Numbered from the stretch's first letter, positions 44,642-54,105 are shown. The stretch: 64,000 bases of DNA from Tepidamorphaceae bacterium (GCA_028279445.1 JANQNT010000023.1:434001-498000), one strand, 5' to 3'. The notes: generated by a model from the sequence alone, not told the origin. Made by a program: numbers and translations.

Positions 44642-45982
44642 CTACGTCCGCAGATAATCTTCCAGGGAATCGTCCAGGCAGTCCTTCCACGCGGTGTGGT
44701 GCGCCGGCGCCTTCTTGCGCGTCATCGGGCTGACATAACCGTGGTTGCGGAAGGTCATGATGCCTTCTTTCTTGTGCTTCTTCCATTGGTAGAAGGCTTC
44801 GCAGGCGGCATCGACATCGAAACTGGGATAGTCCGTCTCGGAGATCAGTTCTTCGACATAGTCGCCCTGGTAACGGATGGCACCGTAGTCATCGGCGACG
44901 GCATCCTCTTCGGCCTCGCGCCGGACGGGATCGGCCTCCATGGTCGCCGCGTCGGGCAGTTCGATGCGGCCCATGACGATGTCACGCACGTACCAGGCCT
45001 GGGCATCGAACATGTTGAAGGTGAACCACTGGTCCTGCATGCCGAGATAGAACAGCTTGGGATTCTTGTTCCACACCACGCCCTTGTAGAGGTCGGCGGT
45101 GGCCAGGCGGTTCGCCGTCGCCAACCGCAGGTCGTCGGGCAGGAAGTTGAAGTAGTGCTTGTAACCGGTGCACAGGATGATCGCGTCGATCTGCTTCGAC
45201 GAGCCATCGGCGAAATAGGCGGTGTTCTCGTCCACCCGCTGCAGCTCCGGGCGTTCATCCCAGTTCTGGGGCCAGTCGAAGCCCATCGGAGCGCTGCGAT
45301 AGCAAGAGACGATCGAGCGGGCGCCGTACTTCCAGCACTGCGAGCCAATGTCCTCGGCCGAATAGGACGCGCCCACGACCAGAATGTCCTTGCCGACGAA
45401 CTCGCGCGCATCGCGGAAGTCGTGCGCGTGCAGGATACGCCCGTTGAAGATGTCGAAGCCCTCGTAGAAGGGGACATTCGGGGTCGAGAAGTGACCCGAC
45501 GCGACGATGACGTTGTCGAACTCCTCCTTGTAGGTCTTGTCCGTCTTGTGATCGTGCGCGGTCACCGTGAACTTGCCGGTGCCTTCGTCGTACTCGATCC
45601 ACCGGACCGGGGTATCGAAGCGAATCCAGTCGCGCACGCCAGCCTTGACCACCCGCCCCTGGATGTAGTCCCAGAGTACGGCGCGCGGCGGGTATGAGGC
45701 GATTTCCTTGCCGAAATGTTCGTCGAACGTGTAGTCGGCGAACTCCAGCCCTTCCTTGGGGCCGTTCGACCACAGGTAGCGGTACATCGAGTGGTGCACC
45801 GGCTCGCCGTACCGGTCCAGCCCGGTGCGCCAGGTGTAGTTCCACAGGCCGCCCCACTCGTCCTGCTTCTCGAAGCAGACGATCTCGGGGATTTCAGCGC
45901 CCTTCTCCCTGGCCGACTGGAACGCGCGCAGTTGAGCCAGCCCCGATGGCCCCGCGCCGATTACCGCAATTCGCTTAGACAT
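44642..45982 (-). CDS. tmm: Trimethylamine monooxygenase (bacterial flavin monooxygenase)
   Basis: A 446-residue FAD/NADPH enzyme that oxidises trimethylamine to TMAO. FAD motif GAGPSG is at residues 9-14, [20 protein letters not shown] follows, the FMO signature [12 protein letters not shown] is at 164-175 and the NADPH motif GASYSAED at 204-211 includes Tyr207, a residue known to matter in bacterial Tmm. [17 protein letters not shown] is the C-terminal FMO motif. Length matches Tmm (about 450). GAGG precedes the ATG. It sits just upstream of the TMAO transporter genes, as in marine alphaproteobacteria. Confidence 0.95.
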   Translation of the reverse strand: MSKRIAVIGAGPSGLAQLRAFQSAREKGAEIPEIVCFEKQDEWGGLWNYTWRTGLDRYGEPVHHSMYRYLWSNGPKEGLEFADYTFDEHFGKEIASYPPRAVLWDYIQGRVVKAGVRDWIRFDTPVRWIEYDEGTGKFTVTAHDHKTDKTYKEEFDNVIVASGHFSTPNVPFYEGFDIFNGRILHAHDFRDAREFVGKDILVVGASYSAEDIGSQCWKYGARSIVSCYRSAPMGFDWPQNWDERPELQRVDENTAYFADGSSKQIDAIILCTGYKHYFNFLPDDLRLATANRLATADLYKGVVWNKNPKLFYLGMQDQWFTFNMFDAQAWYVRDIVMGRIELPDAATMEADPVRREAEEDAVADDYGAIRYQGDYVEELISETDYPSFDVDAACEAFYQWKKHKKEGIMTFRNHGYVSPMTRKKAPAHHTAWKDCLDDSLEDYLRT

Positions 45983-46007
45983 GATTCGCCCTCTCTATGC
46001 TTACTTT

Positions 46008-46595
46008 CTATAGCCCCGGCTCTGCTGTGCTTGCCTCCCAGTCCGGCTTGAATCCGAGGATGGCCGTGTCGGGATGCAGGTTCGGATTGAACAGTTGGTT
46101 GTGCCACCACGTCGCCTGGTACAGCGGATGGTTCCTGGCCAGCCGCGCGACGTCGCAGATCAGATCGAAGCGCTGGCTGTAGGCCTCGAAAGTCAACGTC
46201 ACGCGGCGGGCTTCGGCGATTGTCTCCGCACCGGGGGAGCGGGGCGGAAACGTCGCCGTCAAGACGTCGGAGAATTCCTCCGGCTTCTGGTAGTAGGCCT
46301 CGGCGAAGAACTGCAGTGCCTTCTCGCGGCGCTGGGCGGGATCGTTGGTGCGCTGGACCATGTGGCGCAGCTCAGGCACCTTCGAGGCACCAAGCCCCTT
46401 CGACATGACGGTAATGACGTGCCCCATCGGTTCCGTGGCACCGGGCAGCGTCAGCGCCGGCGTGATCGCCTCGTCCGGCACGCCCTGCTTCTGGCGCATG
46501 GCGATCAGCCGCACCTGGCACTGCCAGCGCAGGAACATGTCACGAAGCGGTTCGCGTTCACGCGGCAAGCCGAACATCTCCTCGACCGCGCTCAT
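46008..46595 (-). CDS. Uncharacterised 195-residue protein between nitrilase and tmm
   Basis: Not recognised. A soluble, mostly helical protein with no signal peptide or membrane segment. Noticeable parts are the N-terminus EEMFGLPREREPLRDMFLRW, MGHVITVMSKGLGASKVPEL in the middle and ARNHPLYQATWWHNQLFNPN near the end, with several His and Trp residues. The start overlaps the stop of the C-N hydrolase gene (ATGA at 46592-46595), so the two proteins are translationally coupled. It lies 25 bases before tmm. The strong coupling suggests a function in methylamine or trimethylamine metabolism, or as partner of the hydrolase. Confidence 0.8.
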   Translation of the reverse strand: MSAVEEMFGLPREREPLRDMFLRWQCQVRLIAMRQKQGVPDEAITPALTLPGATEPMGHVITVMSKGLGASKVPELRHMVQRTNDPAQRREKALQFFAEAYYQKPEEFSDVLTATFPPRSPGAETIAEARRVTLTFEAYSQRFDLICDVARLARNHPLYQATWWHNQLFNPNLHPDTAILGFKPDWEASTAEPGL

Positions 46596-47452
46596 GCCAC
46601 CGACCGTCCCGGGTCCGCGTCGCCGCCCGATGCATAAGTGCGGTCGTGGTTCAGGCTGGGGATGCGCGCACGGGTCTCGGCGACCTTGTCGAGATCAATC
46701 GTCGCGCTCACCACGCCGGGCATGGTGCCGCCATCGGCCAGCACCTCGCCCCAGGGATCGACGATCAGCGAGTGACCGTAGCTCTCCCCGCCCCCTTCGA
46801 TCGCGCCGATAGCGCAGGGCGCCACGACGAAGGCGCCGTTCTCGATGGCGCGCGCCCGGTTGAGCACGTGCCAGTGTGCTTCGCCGGTGCGTCTGGTAAA
46901 GGCGGCCGGCACCAGCAGGATGTCCGCACCGGCCTGGGCGAGTTCGCGATACAGGCCGGGAAAGCGAAGGTCGTAGCAAATGGTGTGGCCGAGGCGGCCG
47001 AAAGGCGTGTCGACGAGGCTCGCCGACGACCCGCAGGCCACAGACTCGCTCTCCCGGTAGATCTCGCCGTCGGCGAGCGTCACGTCGAACATATGGATCT
47101 TGTCGTAGCGGCTGCGGATGGTGCCGCGATCGTCGATCACATAGCCCCGGTTGACGATCTTGCCATTGACGTCGACACCCGACACCGCCAGCGAGCCGAT
47201 CACCATCCAGACCCTGCGATCGGCGGCAAACGCGCGCAGGCCCGCAAGCACCGGATGATCTTCTTCCGGCGCGGCGGGGGCCGCGATGGCCACGCCTTCG
47301 GTCTTCAGGCCACCGCAATACTCGGGCAGGCAGATGAGCACGGCACCCGCGCTGGCCGCCGAATCGCCAAGCGCCACCGCCTCGCTCAAGGCCGATTGGA
47401 AATCCGGCCTTGGCCGTGTCTGCAGACAGGCGATGTGAAGCGGTTGGGGCAT
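46592..47452 (-). CDS. Carbon-nitrogen hydrolase (nitrilase superfamily, Nit-like)
   Basis: A 286-residue amidase of the nitrilase superfamily. The Glu-Lys-Cys triad is visible: E44 (CLPEYCGG), K118 (RYDKIHMFDV) and C159 (GHTICYDLRFPGLYREL). The pattern is closest to Nit1/Nit2-type omega-amidases that act on deaminated glutathione or 2-oxo-acid amides. Its place within the mgs-tmm run suggests a related amide, such as gamma-glutamylmethylamide or its oxo form, but this is inference. It follows the 137-residue gene by eight bases and overlaps the 195-residue gene. Confidence 0.9.
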   Translation of the reverse strand: MPQPLHIACLQTRPRPDFQSALSEAVALGDSAASAGAVLICLPEYCGGLKTEGVAIAAPAAPEEDHPVLAGLRAFAADRRVWMVIGSLAVSGVDVNGKIVNRGYVIDDRGTIRSRYDKIHMFDVTLADGEIYRESESVACGSSASLVDTPFGRLGHTICYDLRFPGLYRELAQAGADILLVPAAFTRRTGEAHWHVLNRARAIENGAFVVAPCAIGAIEGGGESYGHSLIVDPWGEVLADGGTMPGVVSATIDLDKVAETRARIPSLNHDRTYASGGDADPGRSVA

Positions 47453-47460
47453 GGGAGATG

Positions 47461-47874
47461 TCAGAACTTCATGTAGGCTTTCCGCAGGTTCACCAGCGGG
47501 TGGCGGTCCGACATCTGGAACTTGATCAGCAGTTCGCGCGCGATCATGTCGCGGTCCTGCTGGTTGTCGGGCAGATCGATGGAGTCGGGCACACGCACCC
47601 AGCCGTTGATGTTGCGGTCGAAGACGGCGGGCGCGCCTTCCTCGTAGCCCATGTGAACATCTTCCAGCCAGTTGAGGTCGTCCCAGCCCATGACCTCCAT
47701 GTAGTTGGCTAGGAACGGCGTCAGCCGTTCGTAGTCCGGGACCAGGTTGACGTCGTAGCGGTAGCCGATGTGCTGCCCGATTTCCTTTTCGCGGTCGCTG
47801 TCGAGACCCGCCGAATCCTTGAGGAACTGATCGACGTCCTTGATCTCAGAGCCGCGGTATTGGGTTCCGGCCAT
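47461..47874 (-). CDS. Uncharacterised 137-residue protein directly after mgsC
   Basis: Not recognised. A small acidic soluble protein with Trp, Tyr and Asp-rich motifs (YRYDVNLVPDYERLTPFLAN, EVMGWDDLNWLEDVHMGYEE) and a basic end (NLRKAYMKF). No Cys-rich, membrane or export feature. It starts 11 bases after the mgsC stop and is followed closely by the C-N hydrolase gene, so it is part of the mgs transcript. It could be an accessory subunit of N-methylglutamate synthase. The larger open frame to 48489 is mgsC read in another frame. Confidence 0.8.
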   Translation of the reverse strand: MAGTQYRGSEIKDVDQFLKDSAGLDSDREKEIGQHIGYRYDVNLVPDYERLTPFLANYMEVMGWDDLNWLEDVHMGYEEGAPAVFDRNINGWVRVPDSIDLPDNQQDRDMIARELLIKFQMSDRHPLVNLRKAYMKF

Positions 47875-47885
47875 CAGAGCCTCCC

Positions 47886-49241
47886 TCAAAGATGATGGTA
47901 GTCTTCGACACCAACCGTGTGGTTGGTGCCGGCGAGCGGCACGCCGGCCATGGCGGATGCTTCCATGGTCAGCGCGGCCAGGTCTTCGGGTTCCAGCGAG
48001 TGGATGTTGGTCTTGCCGCAGGCACGCGCGAAGAGCTGGGCCTCGATGGTCAGCGTGTGCAGGAAGTTGTAGACGCGCTCGGCGGCCTCGTCTGGGTCGA
48101 GACGCTTGCGCAGTTCGGGATCCTGCGTCGCCACGCCGACCGGGCAGCGCCCGGTGTGGCAGTGGTAGCAGAAGCCCGGTTCCACACCCATCTCGTCCTC
48201 GTAGTTGGCCTCGGGGATGTCCTTGTTGCAGTTGAGCGCCATCATCGCGGAGTGACCGATGGCGATCGCCTCGGCACCCAGCGCGATCGCCTTGGCGACA
48301 TCGGCGCCGTTGCGGATGCCGCCGGCATAGACCAGCGTGATCTCGCCGCGCTTGCCCAGATCGTCGATGGCCTTGCGGGCCTGGCGGATCGCTGCCATGC
48401 CGGGCACGCCGGTGTCTTCGGTCGCCAGGTGCGGACCCGCGCCGGTGCCCCCTTCCATGCCGTCGATGTAGATCGAATCCGGATCGCACTTCACCGCCAT
48501 GCGCACGTCGTCATAGACGCGGCTTGCGCCGAGCTTGAGCTGGATGGGGATCTGCCAGTCGGTCGCCTCGCGGATTTCCTGGATCTTCAGCGCCAGGTCG
48601 TCGGGGCCGAGCCAGTCCGGATGGCGGGCCGGCGAGCGCTGGTCGATGCCGGCGGGCAGCGAGCGCATCTCGGCGACCTGGTCGGTCACCTTCTGGCCCA
48701 TCAGGTGGCCACCAAGGCCGACCTTGCAGCCCTGGCCGATGAAGAACTCGCAGCCGTCGGCGAGCACCAGATGGTGGGGGTTGAAGCCGTAGCGCGACTG
48801 GATGCACTGGTAGAACCACTTGGTCGAGTAGCGCCGCTCGTCGGGGATCATGCCGCCCTCGCCCGAGCATGTGGCGGTGCCGGCCATGGTGGCGCCGCGG
48901 GCCAGCGCGGTCTTGGCCTCGTAGGACAGCGCGCCGAAGCTCATGCCGGTGATGTAGACGGGAATGTCCAGATCGATGGGGCGCTTGGCGCGCGGGCCGA
49001 CGATGGTGCGCGTCTCGCACTTCTCGCGATAGCCCTCGATGACGAAGCGCGTCAGCGTGCCCGGCAGGAAGGTCAGATCATCCCAGTGCGGGATCTTCTT
49101 GAACAGCGAGAAGCCGCGCATGCGGTAGCGGCCAAGCTCGGACTTGACGTGGATGTCATCGATGACATGCGGCGGGAAGATCGACGAGTTACCCAGCCGG
49201 TACGTGTCTCGGTCGAGCGGTTTCTTGATTTGCTTTTCCAT
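47886..49241 (-). CDS. mgsC: N-methylglutamate synthase subunit C (GltB FMN domain-like)
   Basis: A 451-residue protein equal to the FMN/iron-sulfur domain of glutamate synthase. Visible: PVYITGMSFGALSYEAKTAL, GGMIPDERRYS, QIQLKLGASR-like barrel strand (PIQLKLGASRVYDDV), SIYIDGMEGGTGAGP (phosphate loop) and CYHCHTGRCPVGVATQDPEL with cysteines for a 3Fe-4S cluster. With MgsA and MgsB it makes N-methylglutamate from gamma-glutamylmethylamide or methylamine plus 2-oxoglutarate. GGGAGC lies before the ATG. Gene order gmaS-mgsA-B-C distinguishes it from ordinary gltB. Confidence 0.93.
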   Translation of the reverse strand: MEKQIKKPLDRDTYRLGNSSIFPPHVIDDIHVKSELGRYRMRGFSLFKKIPHWDDLTFLPGTLTRFVIEGYREKCETRTIVGPRAKRPIDLDIPVYITGMSFGALSYEAKTALARGATMAGTATCSGEGGMIPDERRYSTKWFYQCIQSRYGFNPHHLVLADGCEFFIGQGCKVGLGGHLMGQKVTDQVAEMRSLPAGIDQRSPARHPDWLGPDDLALKIQEIREATDWQIPIQLKLGASRVYDDVRMAVKCDPDSIYIDGMEGGTGAGPHLATEDTGVPGMAAIRQARKAIDDLGKRGEITLVYAGGIRNGADVAKAIALGAEAIAIGHSAMMALNCNKDIPEANYEDEMGVEPGFCYHCHTGRCPVGVATQDPELRKRLDPDEAAERVYNFLHTLTIEAQLFARACGKTNIHSLEPEDLAALTMEASAMAGVPLAGTNHTVGVEDYHHL

Positions 49242-49264
49242 ATGTGCAGCTCCCGTTCGGCCAA

Positions 49265-50134
49265 TCAGAGAATGAGTTTCTTCTCGGTGGGCTCGAGGTT
49301 GTCGTAGTTCCACAACTGCTTGCCGGCGACGATCTTGGTGAAGTGATCGACGCCCTTTTCGGGCAGCAGGTCGTATTGGGTGAGCTTGCGGGTCAGCCAG
49401 GCCTTGTCGAGCTCGGTGAGCTCGGCGGGCACCGCGTCGACACCGAAGGAGCGGATCTCGCCGCCCACATAGATGGTGCCGTCGTACATGGAGTCGCCGA
49501 GGTTCTTGCCGGCGTTGCCGCACACGATCATGCGGCCGCGCTGCATCATGAAGCCCGACAGCGCGCCGGTGTCGCCACCGACGATGATGGTGCCGCCCTT
49601 CTGGTCGATGCCGGTGCGCGAGCCGACCGAGCCGCGGCACACCAGATCGCCGCCGCGGATGGCGGCGCCGAAGGTCGAACCGGCGTTCTTCTCCACCAGC
49701 ACCGTGCCCGACATCATGTTCTCGCCGCACGACCAGCCGACGCGCCCGTTGATGCGCACGTTGGGACCGTCGATCAGGCCGACGCCGAAATAGCCCAGCG
49801 AGCCCTCGATGATCAGGTTGAGACGGTTGAGGATGCCGACCGCGATGCCGTGCTTGCCGCGCGGGTTCTTCAGCACGATGGAGCCGTAGCCCTCGGCCAT
49901 CAGCGCGCGCAGCTTCTCGTTGACCTCAGTGGTGGTGAGGTCGTCGGTATCGAGCTCGGTGCGCTTGTTGTAGTCGACGTCATGCGCCCACGGATAGGTG
50001 AAGCGCTCCTCGGCGTCGGACTCGAATTCGATGAACATGGAGCGCCCGGTGAGCTGCTCCGTGGTCATGCCCAGGGCTTGCGCGCGCTCCTCCTGGGTCA
50101 TTTCCCGCAATTGGGCATCGCTTACGCCTGCCAT
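49265..50134 (-). CDS. mgsB: N-methylglutamate synthase subunit B (GXGXG domain)
   Basis: A 289-residue protein equal to the C-terminal GXGXG beta-helix domain of glutamate synthase: long runs of short Gly-containing strands such as GRVGWSCGENMMSGTVLVE, NAGSTFGAAIRGGDLVCRGS, GGDTGALSGFMMQRGRMIVC and NAGKNLGDSMYDGTIYVGGE. It is preceded by an 80-residue N-terminal extension beginning with SDAQLREMTQEERAQALGM. It is the structural subunit joining the amidotransferase and the FMN subunit. Its start overlaps the mgsA stop by 13 bases. Confidence 0.92.
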   Translation of the reverse strand: MAGVSDAQLREMTQEERAQALGMTTEQLTGRSMFIEFESDAEERFTYPWAHDVDYNKRTELDTDDLTTTEVNEKLRALMAEGYGSIVLKNPRGKHGIAVGILNRLNLIIEGSLGYFGVGLIDGPNVRINGRVGWSCGENMMSGTVLVEKNAGSTFGAAIRGGDLVCRGSVGSRTGIDQKGGTIIVGGDTGALSGFMMQRGRMIVCGNAGKNLGDSMYDGTIYVGGEIRSFGVDAVPAELTELDKAWLTRKLTQYDLLPEKGVDHFTKIVAGKQLWNYDNLEPTEKKLIL

Positions 50135-51057
50135 ACCCGGACCTCCTCATCATAGGGATCGTATGTGTCGATTTCCTGGGGAAGGATGGCGCGGATCGCC
50201 ACTTCCTCGGACGCCATGGCGATGAGGTCATCGCTCTCGTAGAGAACCAGCGGCTTGGCGGCCATGGTGTCCTTGGCCATGCCGAGCTGGTCCTTGGTGG
50301 CGACCAGGTAGGTGAACACGCCGTCGATCTCCTCAATCGACTGCTTCAGGCTGTCTTCCAGCGACATGCCGTTGGCCAGGTTGTGGGCGGTGTAGACCGC
50401 CAGCAACTCGGAATCGCAGTTCGACATGAAGCGGTGGCCCTGACGCTCCATCTCCCGGCGCATGATCCAGTAATTGGTGATCTGGCCGTTATGGACGACG
50501 GAGACGTCGTTGTAGGGGAAGGCCCAATAGGGGTGGGCGGAGCGAATGTCGACATCAGACTCCGTTGCCATGCGGGTGTGACCAATGGCGTGGGTGCCGT
50601 TGAAGTCTTCCAGCCCGTAGGCGTCCGACACGACGGTCGCGTCGCCCAGGTCCTTGATCAGCTCAAGGCCGTTGCCGAGCGAGAGAATCTCCACGCCATC
50701 GATCTCCTCGATATACGTGGCCATCTCCTCGGTATCGCCGTCGTGGCCGATGACGTAGCGCAGGGCATAGTCGGTGGCGTGTTCCTTGCTCTTGATCTTG
50801 GCGCCATGTTCGGCGAGACGCTTCTCGATCTCCTCGATGCGGCCTTCGACCTTCTCCTTGATGCCATGACCCTTGGCCATGTCTTCCTGCTCGGCGGCCT
50901 TGATGCGCATTACGTAGTCGCCGGGGTTTGGTGGCCCGTAAACGGCAAAGCCGGTGGAATCAGGCCCACGGTGCTTGAGCGCCTGCAGCATCGCGGTCAT
51001 CTCTGAGCCCACGTTGGAGCTCTTGCCGCGATGGATAAGTCCCGCGATTCCGCACAT
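50122..51057 (-). CDS. mgsA: N-methylglutamate synthase subunit A (class II glutamine amidotransferase)
   Basis: A 311-residue Ntn-type amidotransferase. The N-terminal nucleophile is Cys2 (MCGIAGLIHRG), LKHRGPDSTGFAVYG follows, and GHTRMATESDVDIRSAHPYW and NGQITNYWIMRREMERQG are the typical GATase II segments. An insertion of about 60 residues (70-130), charged and helical, separates them. It supplies the amine (ammonia or methylamine) to the synthase. It is separated from gmaS upstream by 86 bases that contain a strong hairpin, and overlaps mgsB. Confidence 0.93.
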   Translation of the reverse strand: MCGIAGLIHRGKSSNVGSEMTAMLQALKHRGPDSTGFAVYGPPNPGDYVMRIKAAEQEDMAKGHGIKEKVEGRIEEIEKRLAEHGAKIKSKEHATDYALRYVIGHDGDTEEMATYIEEIDGVEILSLGNGLELIKDLGDATVVSDAYGLEDFNGTHAIGHTRMATESDVDIRSAHPYWAFPYNDVSVVHNGQITNYWIMRREMERQGHRFMSNCDSELLAVYTAHNLANGMSLEDSLKQSIEEIDGVFTYLVATKDQLGMAKDTMAAKPLVLYESDDLIAMASEEVAIRAILPQEIDTYDPYDEEVRVWQA

Positions 51058-51094
51058 GGATCGGGTCCCTCCCTGTTACAGCGTTGGTACCGGC

Positions 51095-51118
51095 CGGCGG
51101 GCTGCATCCAGCCCGCCG
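51095..51118. other. Stable hairpin between gmaS and mgsA
   Basis: A perfect 10-bp GC stem (51095-51104 / 51109-51118) with loop CATC, without a following T-run on the minus strand. It may protect the gmaS mRNA end or reduce read-through, giving more GmaS than MgsABC. The same loop sequence occurs in the hairpin before tmoX. Confidence 0.5.
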
Positions 51119-51143
51119 ACGGCGTTGCTAACCGGCTGCCGGA

Positions 51144-52622
51144 TCACGGCAGGCATTCCATGTAGGTCTCGTTGTCCCACTCGGTGACGGTGGACATGAA
51201 GCGGGCGTACTCGTCGCGCTTGTACTCGTCGTAGAGGCGGTACATCTCGCCGGGCATGCCGCGCTTGACGACCTCGTTGCCGGCCAGGTGGTCGAGCGCC
51301 TCGCCGAGCGACATCGGCAGCTTCTTGACCTGCTTGCCGGCTTCCATCGCCTCGTAGATGTTGCGCTCTTCCGGCTGGCCGGGGTCGAGACTGTTGTCGA
51401 GCCCGTCGTCCATGGCCGCCAGCAAGGTGGAGCCCATCAGATACGGGTTCACCATGGAGTCCACGGAGCGGTACTCGAAGCGGCCGGGGGCGGAGACGCG
51501 CAGGCCGGTGGTGCGGTTCTGGAAGCCCCAGTCGGCGAAGACCGGCGCCCAGAAGCCGGTGTCCCACAGCCGGCGGTAGGAGTTGACCGTCGAGCAGCCC
51601 ACCGAGGTCAGCGCCTGCAGGTGGTGCACCACGCCGCCGATCGCCTTGAGGCCTTCCTTGCCGGGCATCTGCGGGTCGTCGGTGTCGGGCATGAAGGTGT
51701 TCTCGCCGCCCTTCACGTACATGTAGTTGTCCTTCATGCCGGGCAGGTTGTCCTTGTCGTTGCCGCAGGCCACGAACTCGTCCTTGCCGCCGCGCCACAG
51801 GGACATGTTGTGGTGGCAGCCGGACGCGGACACGCCCATGAAGGGCTTGGTCATGAAGCAGGCGAAGATGCCGTTCTCGCGCGCCACCTGGGCGCAGATC
51901 TGGCGGTAGGTGGTGAGCCGGTCGGCATTGCGCAGAACGTCGTCGAACATCCAGTTGAGCTCAAGCTGGCCGGGCGCGTCCTCGTGGTCGCCCTGGATCA
52001 TGTCGAGACCCATCTGGCGGGCATACTTGATCACCTGCAGCGAAACGGGGCGCAGGCTCTCGAACTGGTCGATGTGATAGCAGTAGGGCTTGGAGTAGCC
52101 GTCGCGCGGCTTGCCGTTCTCGTCGAACTTCAGCCACATCATCTCCGGCTCGGTGCCGATCCTGAGCTGGGAGCCGTGCTTCTTCTGGAAGACCTCGTGC
52201 AGGCGGCGCAGGTTGCCGCGGCAGTCGGCGGTCAGGAATGCGCCGGGGTCTTCCTTCTCCTCGCGGTTGCGGAACAGCGTGCAGTAGAAGCGGCCGATCT
52301 GCGGCGCCCAGGGCAACTGCATGAAGGTTTCCGGCTCAGGGATACCGACCAGCTCGGCGGCCTCCGGCCCGTAGCCCAGATACTCGCCGGAGCGGTTGAG
52401 GAACAGGTTCATCGTCGCGCCGTAGACGAGCTGGAACCCCTTCTTGGCAACGCTCTCCCAGTGATCGGCCGGGATGCCCTTGCCCATGATCTTGCCGGTG
52501 ACGGAGACGAACTGCAGATACAGATACTCGATACCCAACTCGTCGATCTTCTTGCGGACTTCCTTGATCTTGGCGTCGCGGCCCTTTGCCTCGACGAATT
52601 TCTCAATGTCCCTCTTCCCCAC
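51144..52622 (-). CDS. gmaS: Gamma-glutamylmethylamide synthetase (glutamine-synthetase family)
   Basis: A 492-residue glutamine-synthetase-like ligase that joins methylamine to glutamate with ATP. GS features: beta-grasp N-domain (LYLQFVSVTGKIMGKGIPAD), GTEPEMMWLKFDENGKP (metal-binding Glu), DHEDAPGQLELNW, FMTKPFMGVSASGCHHNMSLW (His of the glutamate site) and NRTTGLRVSAPGRFEYRSVD (substrate Arg, and Glu). The length and details fit GmaS and not GlnA. The start is a GTG with AGGAG upstream. It heads the gmaS-mgsABC block, the first step of the N-methylglutamate pathway. Confidence 0.94.
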   Translation of the reverse strand: MGKRDIEKFVEAKGRDAKIKEVRKKIDELGIEYLYLQFVSVTGKIMGKGIPADHWESVAKKGFQLVYGATMNLFLNRSGEYLGYGPEAAELVGIPEPETFMQLPWAPQIGRFYCTLFRNREEKEDPGAFLTADCRGNLRRLHEVFQKKHGSQLRIGTEPEMMWLKFDENGKPRDGYSKPYCYHIDQFESLRPVSLQVIKYARQMGLDMIQGDHEDAPGQLELNWMFDDVLRNADRLTTYRQICAQVARENGIFACFMTKPFMGVSASGCHHNMSLWRGGKDEFVACGNDKDNLPGMKDNYMYVKGGENTFMPDTDDPQMPGKEGLKAIGGVVHHLQALTSVGCSTVNSYRRLWDTGFWAPVFADWGFQNRTTGLRVSAPGRFEYRSVDSMVNPYLMGSTLLAAMDDGLDNSLDPGQPEERNIYEAMEAGKQVKKLPMSLGEALDHLAGNEVVKRGMPGEMYRLYDEYKRDEYARFMSTVTEWDNETYMECLP

Positions 52623-52761
52623 CGGAATTCTCCTTTTTCACATCGGGCGGGGGCCTGGCGCCCCCTGTCTTGCCCTTCACACAAATCTAATGACCTGCAT
52701 CACCGGCTTGCCGTGCGGAACGCTCCTCCACGTTCCACGCGGGCCAGCCGCAAACGCCTCC

Positions 52762-54105
52762 TCAGCTCCAGGGAAACGGGCTGTTGGAGGTGGGATGCAG
52801 TTCTCCCTTCTCGAAACGCTCGAAGCGGAATGGCGCGAGCAGGTCCTGGGGCTCGCCCATCGCCTCGTCGGCAGCCAGCCGGCCGACGCCGAGCATCTTG
52901 TAGCCGTGGTTTGAATCCGCGATCACGGTGGCGTTCTCGTGGAAACGGTCGAACACCGGGAAGCTGTCCGGCGTGAAGCAACCGATCCCACCGGAGGGCT
53001 CGCGATGATACTTCGGCATCATCCCCTCGAAGCGCTTGTGGCAGTGGGCCAGCGCCGACACCCACATATGGGCGAATTCCCCGCTTGAGACGAACTCCGG
53101 GCTGGACGGCCCGTAGGGATCGATGGCGACATCGTTGACCGGGGTCTCGACCTTGTAGGGCGCAGCACCGCCCTGAATGCCGCCGAAATGCCAGTCCGGC
53201 TTGTAGTAGATGCCCCACATCTCCTCGGTGATCACCGAACCGTCGACGTCGGAGATCAGCGGCGCGTCGGTGTCCACATGGATCACCGGCGGCATCGCGC
53301 CGTCATTGGCCATCAGCATCTCGGGATCGACGTTGAGCACGCCTTCCTCAAGCTGCCAGAAACGCCACATGTCGACGTTCTCGTGCACGTTGCCATCGAG
53401 GTCCCTGAGCGTGATCTGGCGCGGCAGGTCGAGCATGTCCCAGAAATCACGCACCCACGGACCGGTACCGATGATCACCTGTTCGCAGGTGATGGCGCCA
53501 CGGTCGGTCTCCACCGCGCGAATGGCCGCGGACCCGTTGTCGCGGGTGAAGCCCTTCACCTCGACGCCGGTGAGGATGCGTACGCCGAGGTCCTCGACCT
53601 TCCTGGCCAGGCCATACATGGACTTGGTGTTGTTGGCGTAGCCGCCGCGCTTCTCGTGCAGCACGGAGGTGATGCCCTGGGCCTGCCAGTCGTCGAAGAT
53701 GCCGCGCATGTAGCTGGTGCAGGCGTTGGCGCCCTCGATAAAGACGCTCTCGTAGCCGATGGCCTTCTGCTCGGTGTAGATTTGCGCGACGTCGTCGCGC
53801 ATCGCCTCGCAGGAAATCTGCATGTAACCGACCGGATGGTAGGAGAACGCTTCCGGGTCCGATTCCCAGACGCCCACCGAATGGGCCATCAGGTTGCGCA
53901 TGGCCGGCTGGAAGTAGTTGTTGCGCACCACGCCGCAGGCGATTCCAGTGGCGCCGGCGGCAATGCCAGCCTTGTCGAGAATGACGATCCGGCCCTCGAC
54001 CGCCTCGCCCTTCTCGGTCAGACGCTCGGCCAGCCGCCAGGCCGACGACAGGCCGTGGATACCAGCGCCTACGATCACGTAATCGGCATGCTCGGGAAAC
54101 GCCAT
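52762..54105 (-). CDS. FAD-dependent oxidoreductase (sarcosine oxidase beta/DMGDH N-domain-like)
   Basis: A 447-residue flavoprotein of the D-amino-acid-oxidase fold. FAD motif VIVGAGIHGLSSAWRLAERL is at residues 9-28, AGIAAGATGIACGVVRNNYFQP follows and GHKML-like C-terminal contact is SNHGYKMLGVGRLAADEAMG. It lacks the GcvT domain of dimethylglycine dehydrogenases. It is the first gene of the long minus-strand run, divergent from the FadR-type regulator. The substrate could be a methylated amine or amino acid. An unfilled step in the locus is dimethylamine oxidation, but this is only a hypothesis. ATG at 54105. Confidence 0.87.
   Translation of the reverse strand: MAFPEHADYVIVGAGIHGLSSAWRLAERLTEKGEAVEGRIVILDKAGIAAGATGIACGVVRNNYFQPAMRNLMAHSVGVWESDPEAFSYHPVGYMQISCEAMRDDVAQIYTEQKAIGYESVFIEGANACTSYMRGIFDDWQAQGITSVLHEKRGGYANNTKSMYGLARKVEDLGVRILTGVEVKGFTRDNGSAAIRAVETDRGAITCEQVIIGTGPWVRDFWDMLDLPRQITLRDLDGNVHENVDMWRFWQLEEGVLNVDPEMLMANDGAMPPVIHVDTDAPLISDVDGSVITEEMWGIYYKPDWHFGGIQGGAAPYKVETPVNDVAIDPYGPSSPEFVSSGEFAHMWVSALAHCHKRFEGMMPKYHREPSGGIGCFTPDSFPVFDRFHENATVIADSNHGYKMLGVGRLAADEAMGEPQDLLAPFRFERFEKGELHPTSNSPFPWS

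Noticed and set aside
47886..51057. mgsABC considered as split archaeal-type glutamate synthase
   Set aside because: The domains are those of GltB, but the position directly after gmaS, with tmm and mgd nearby, fits N-methylglutamate synthase.
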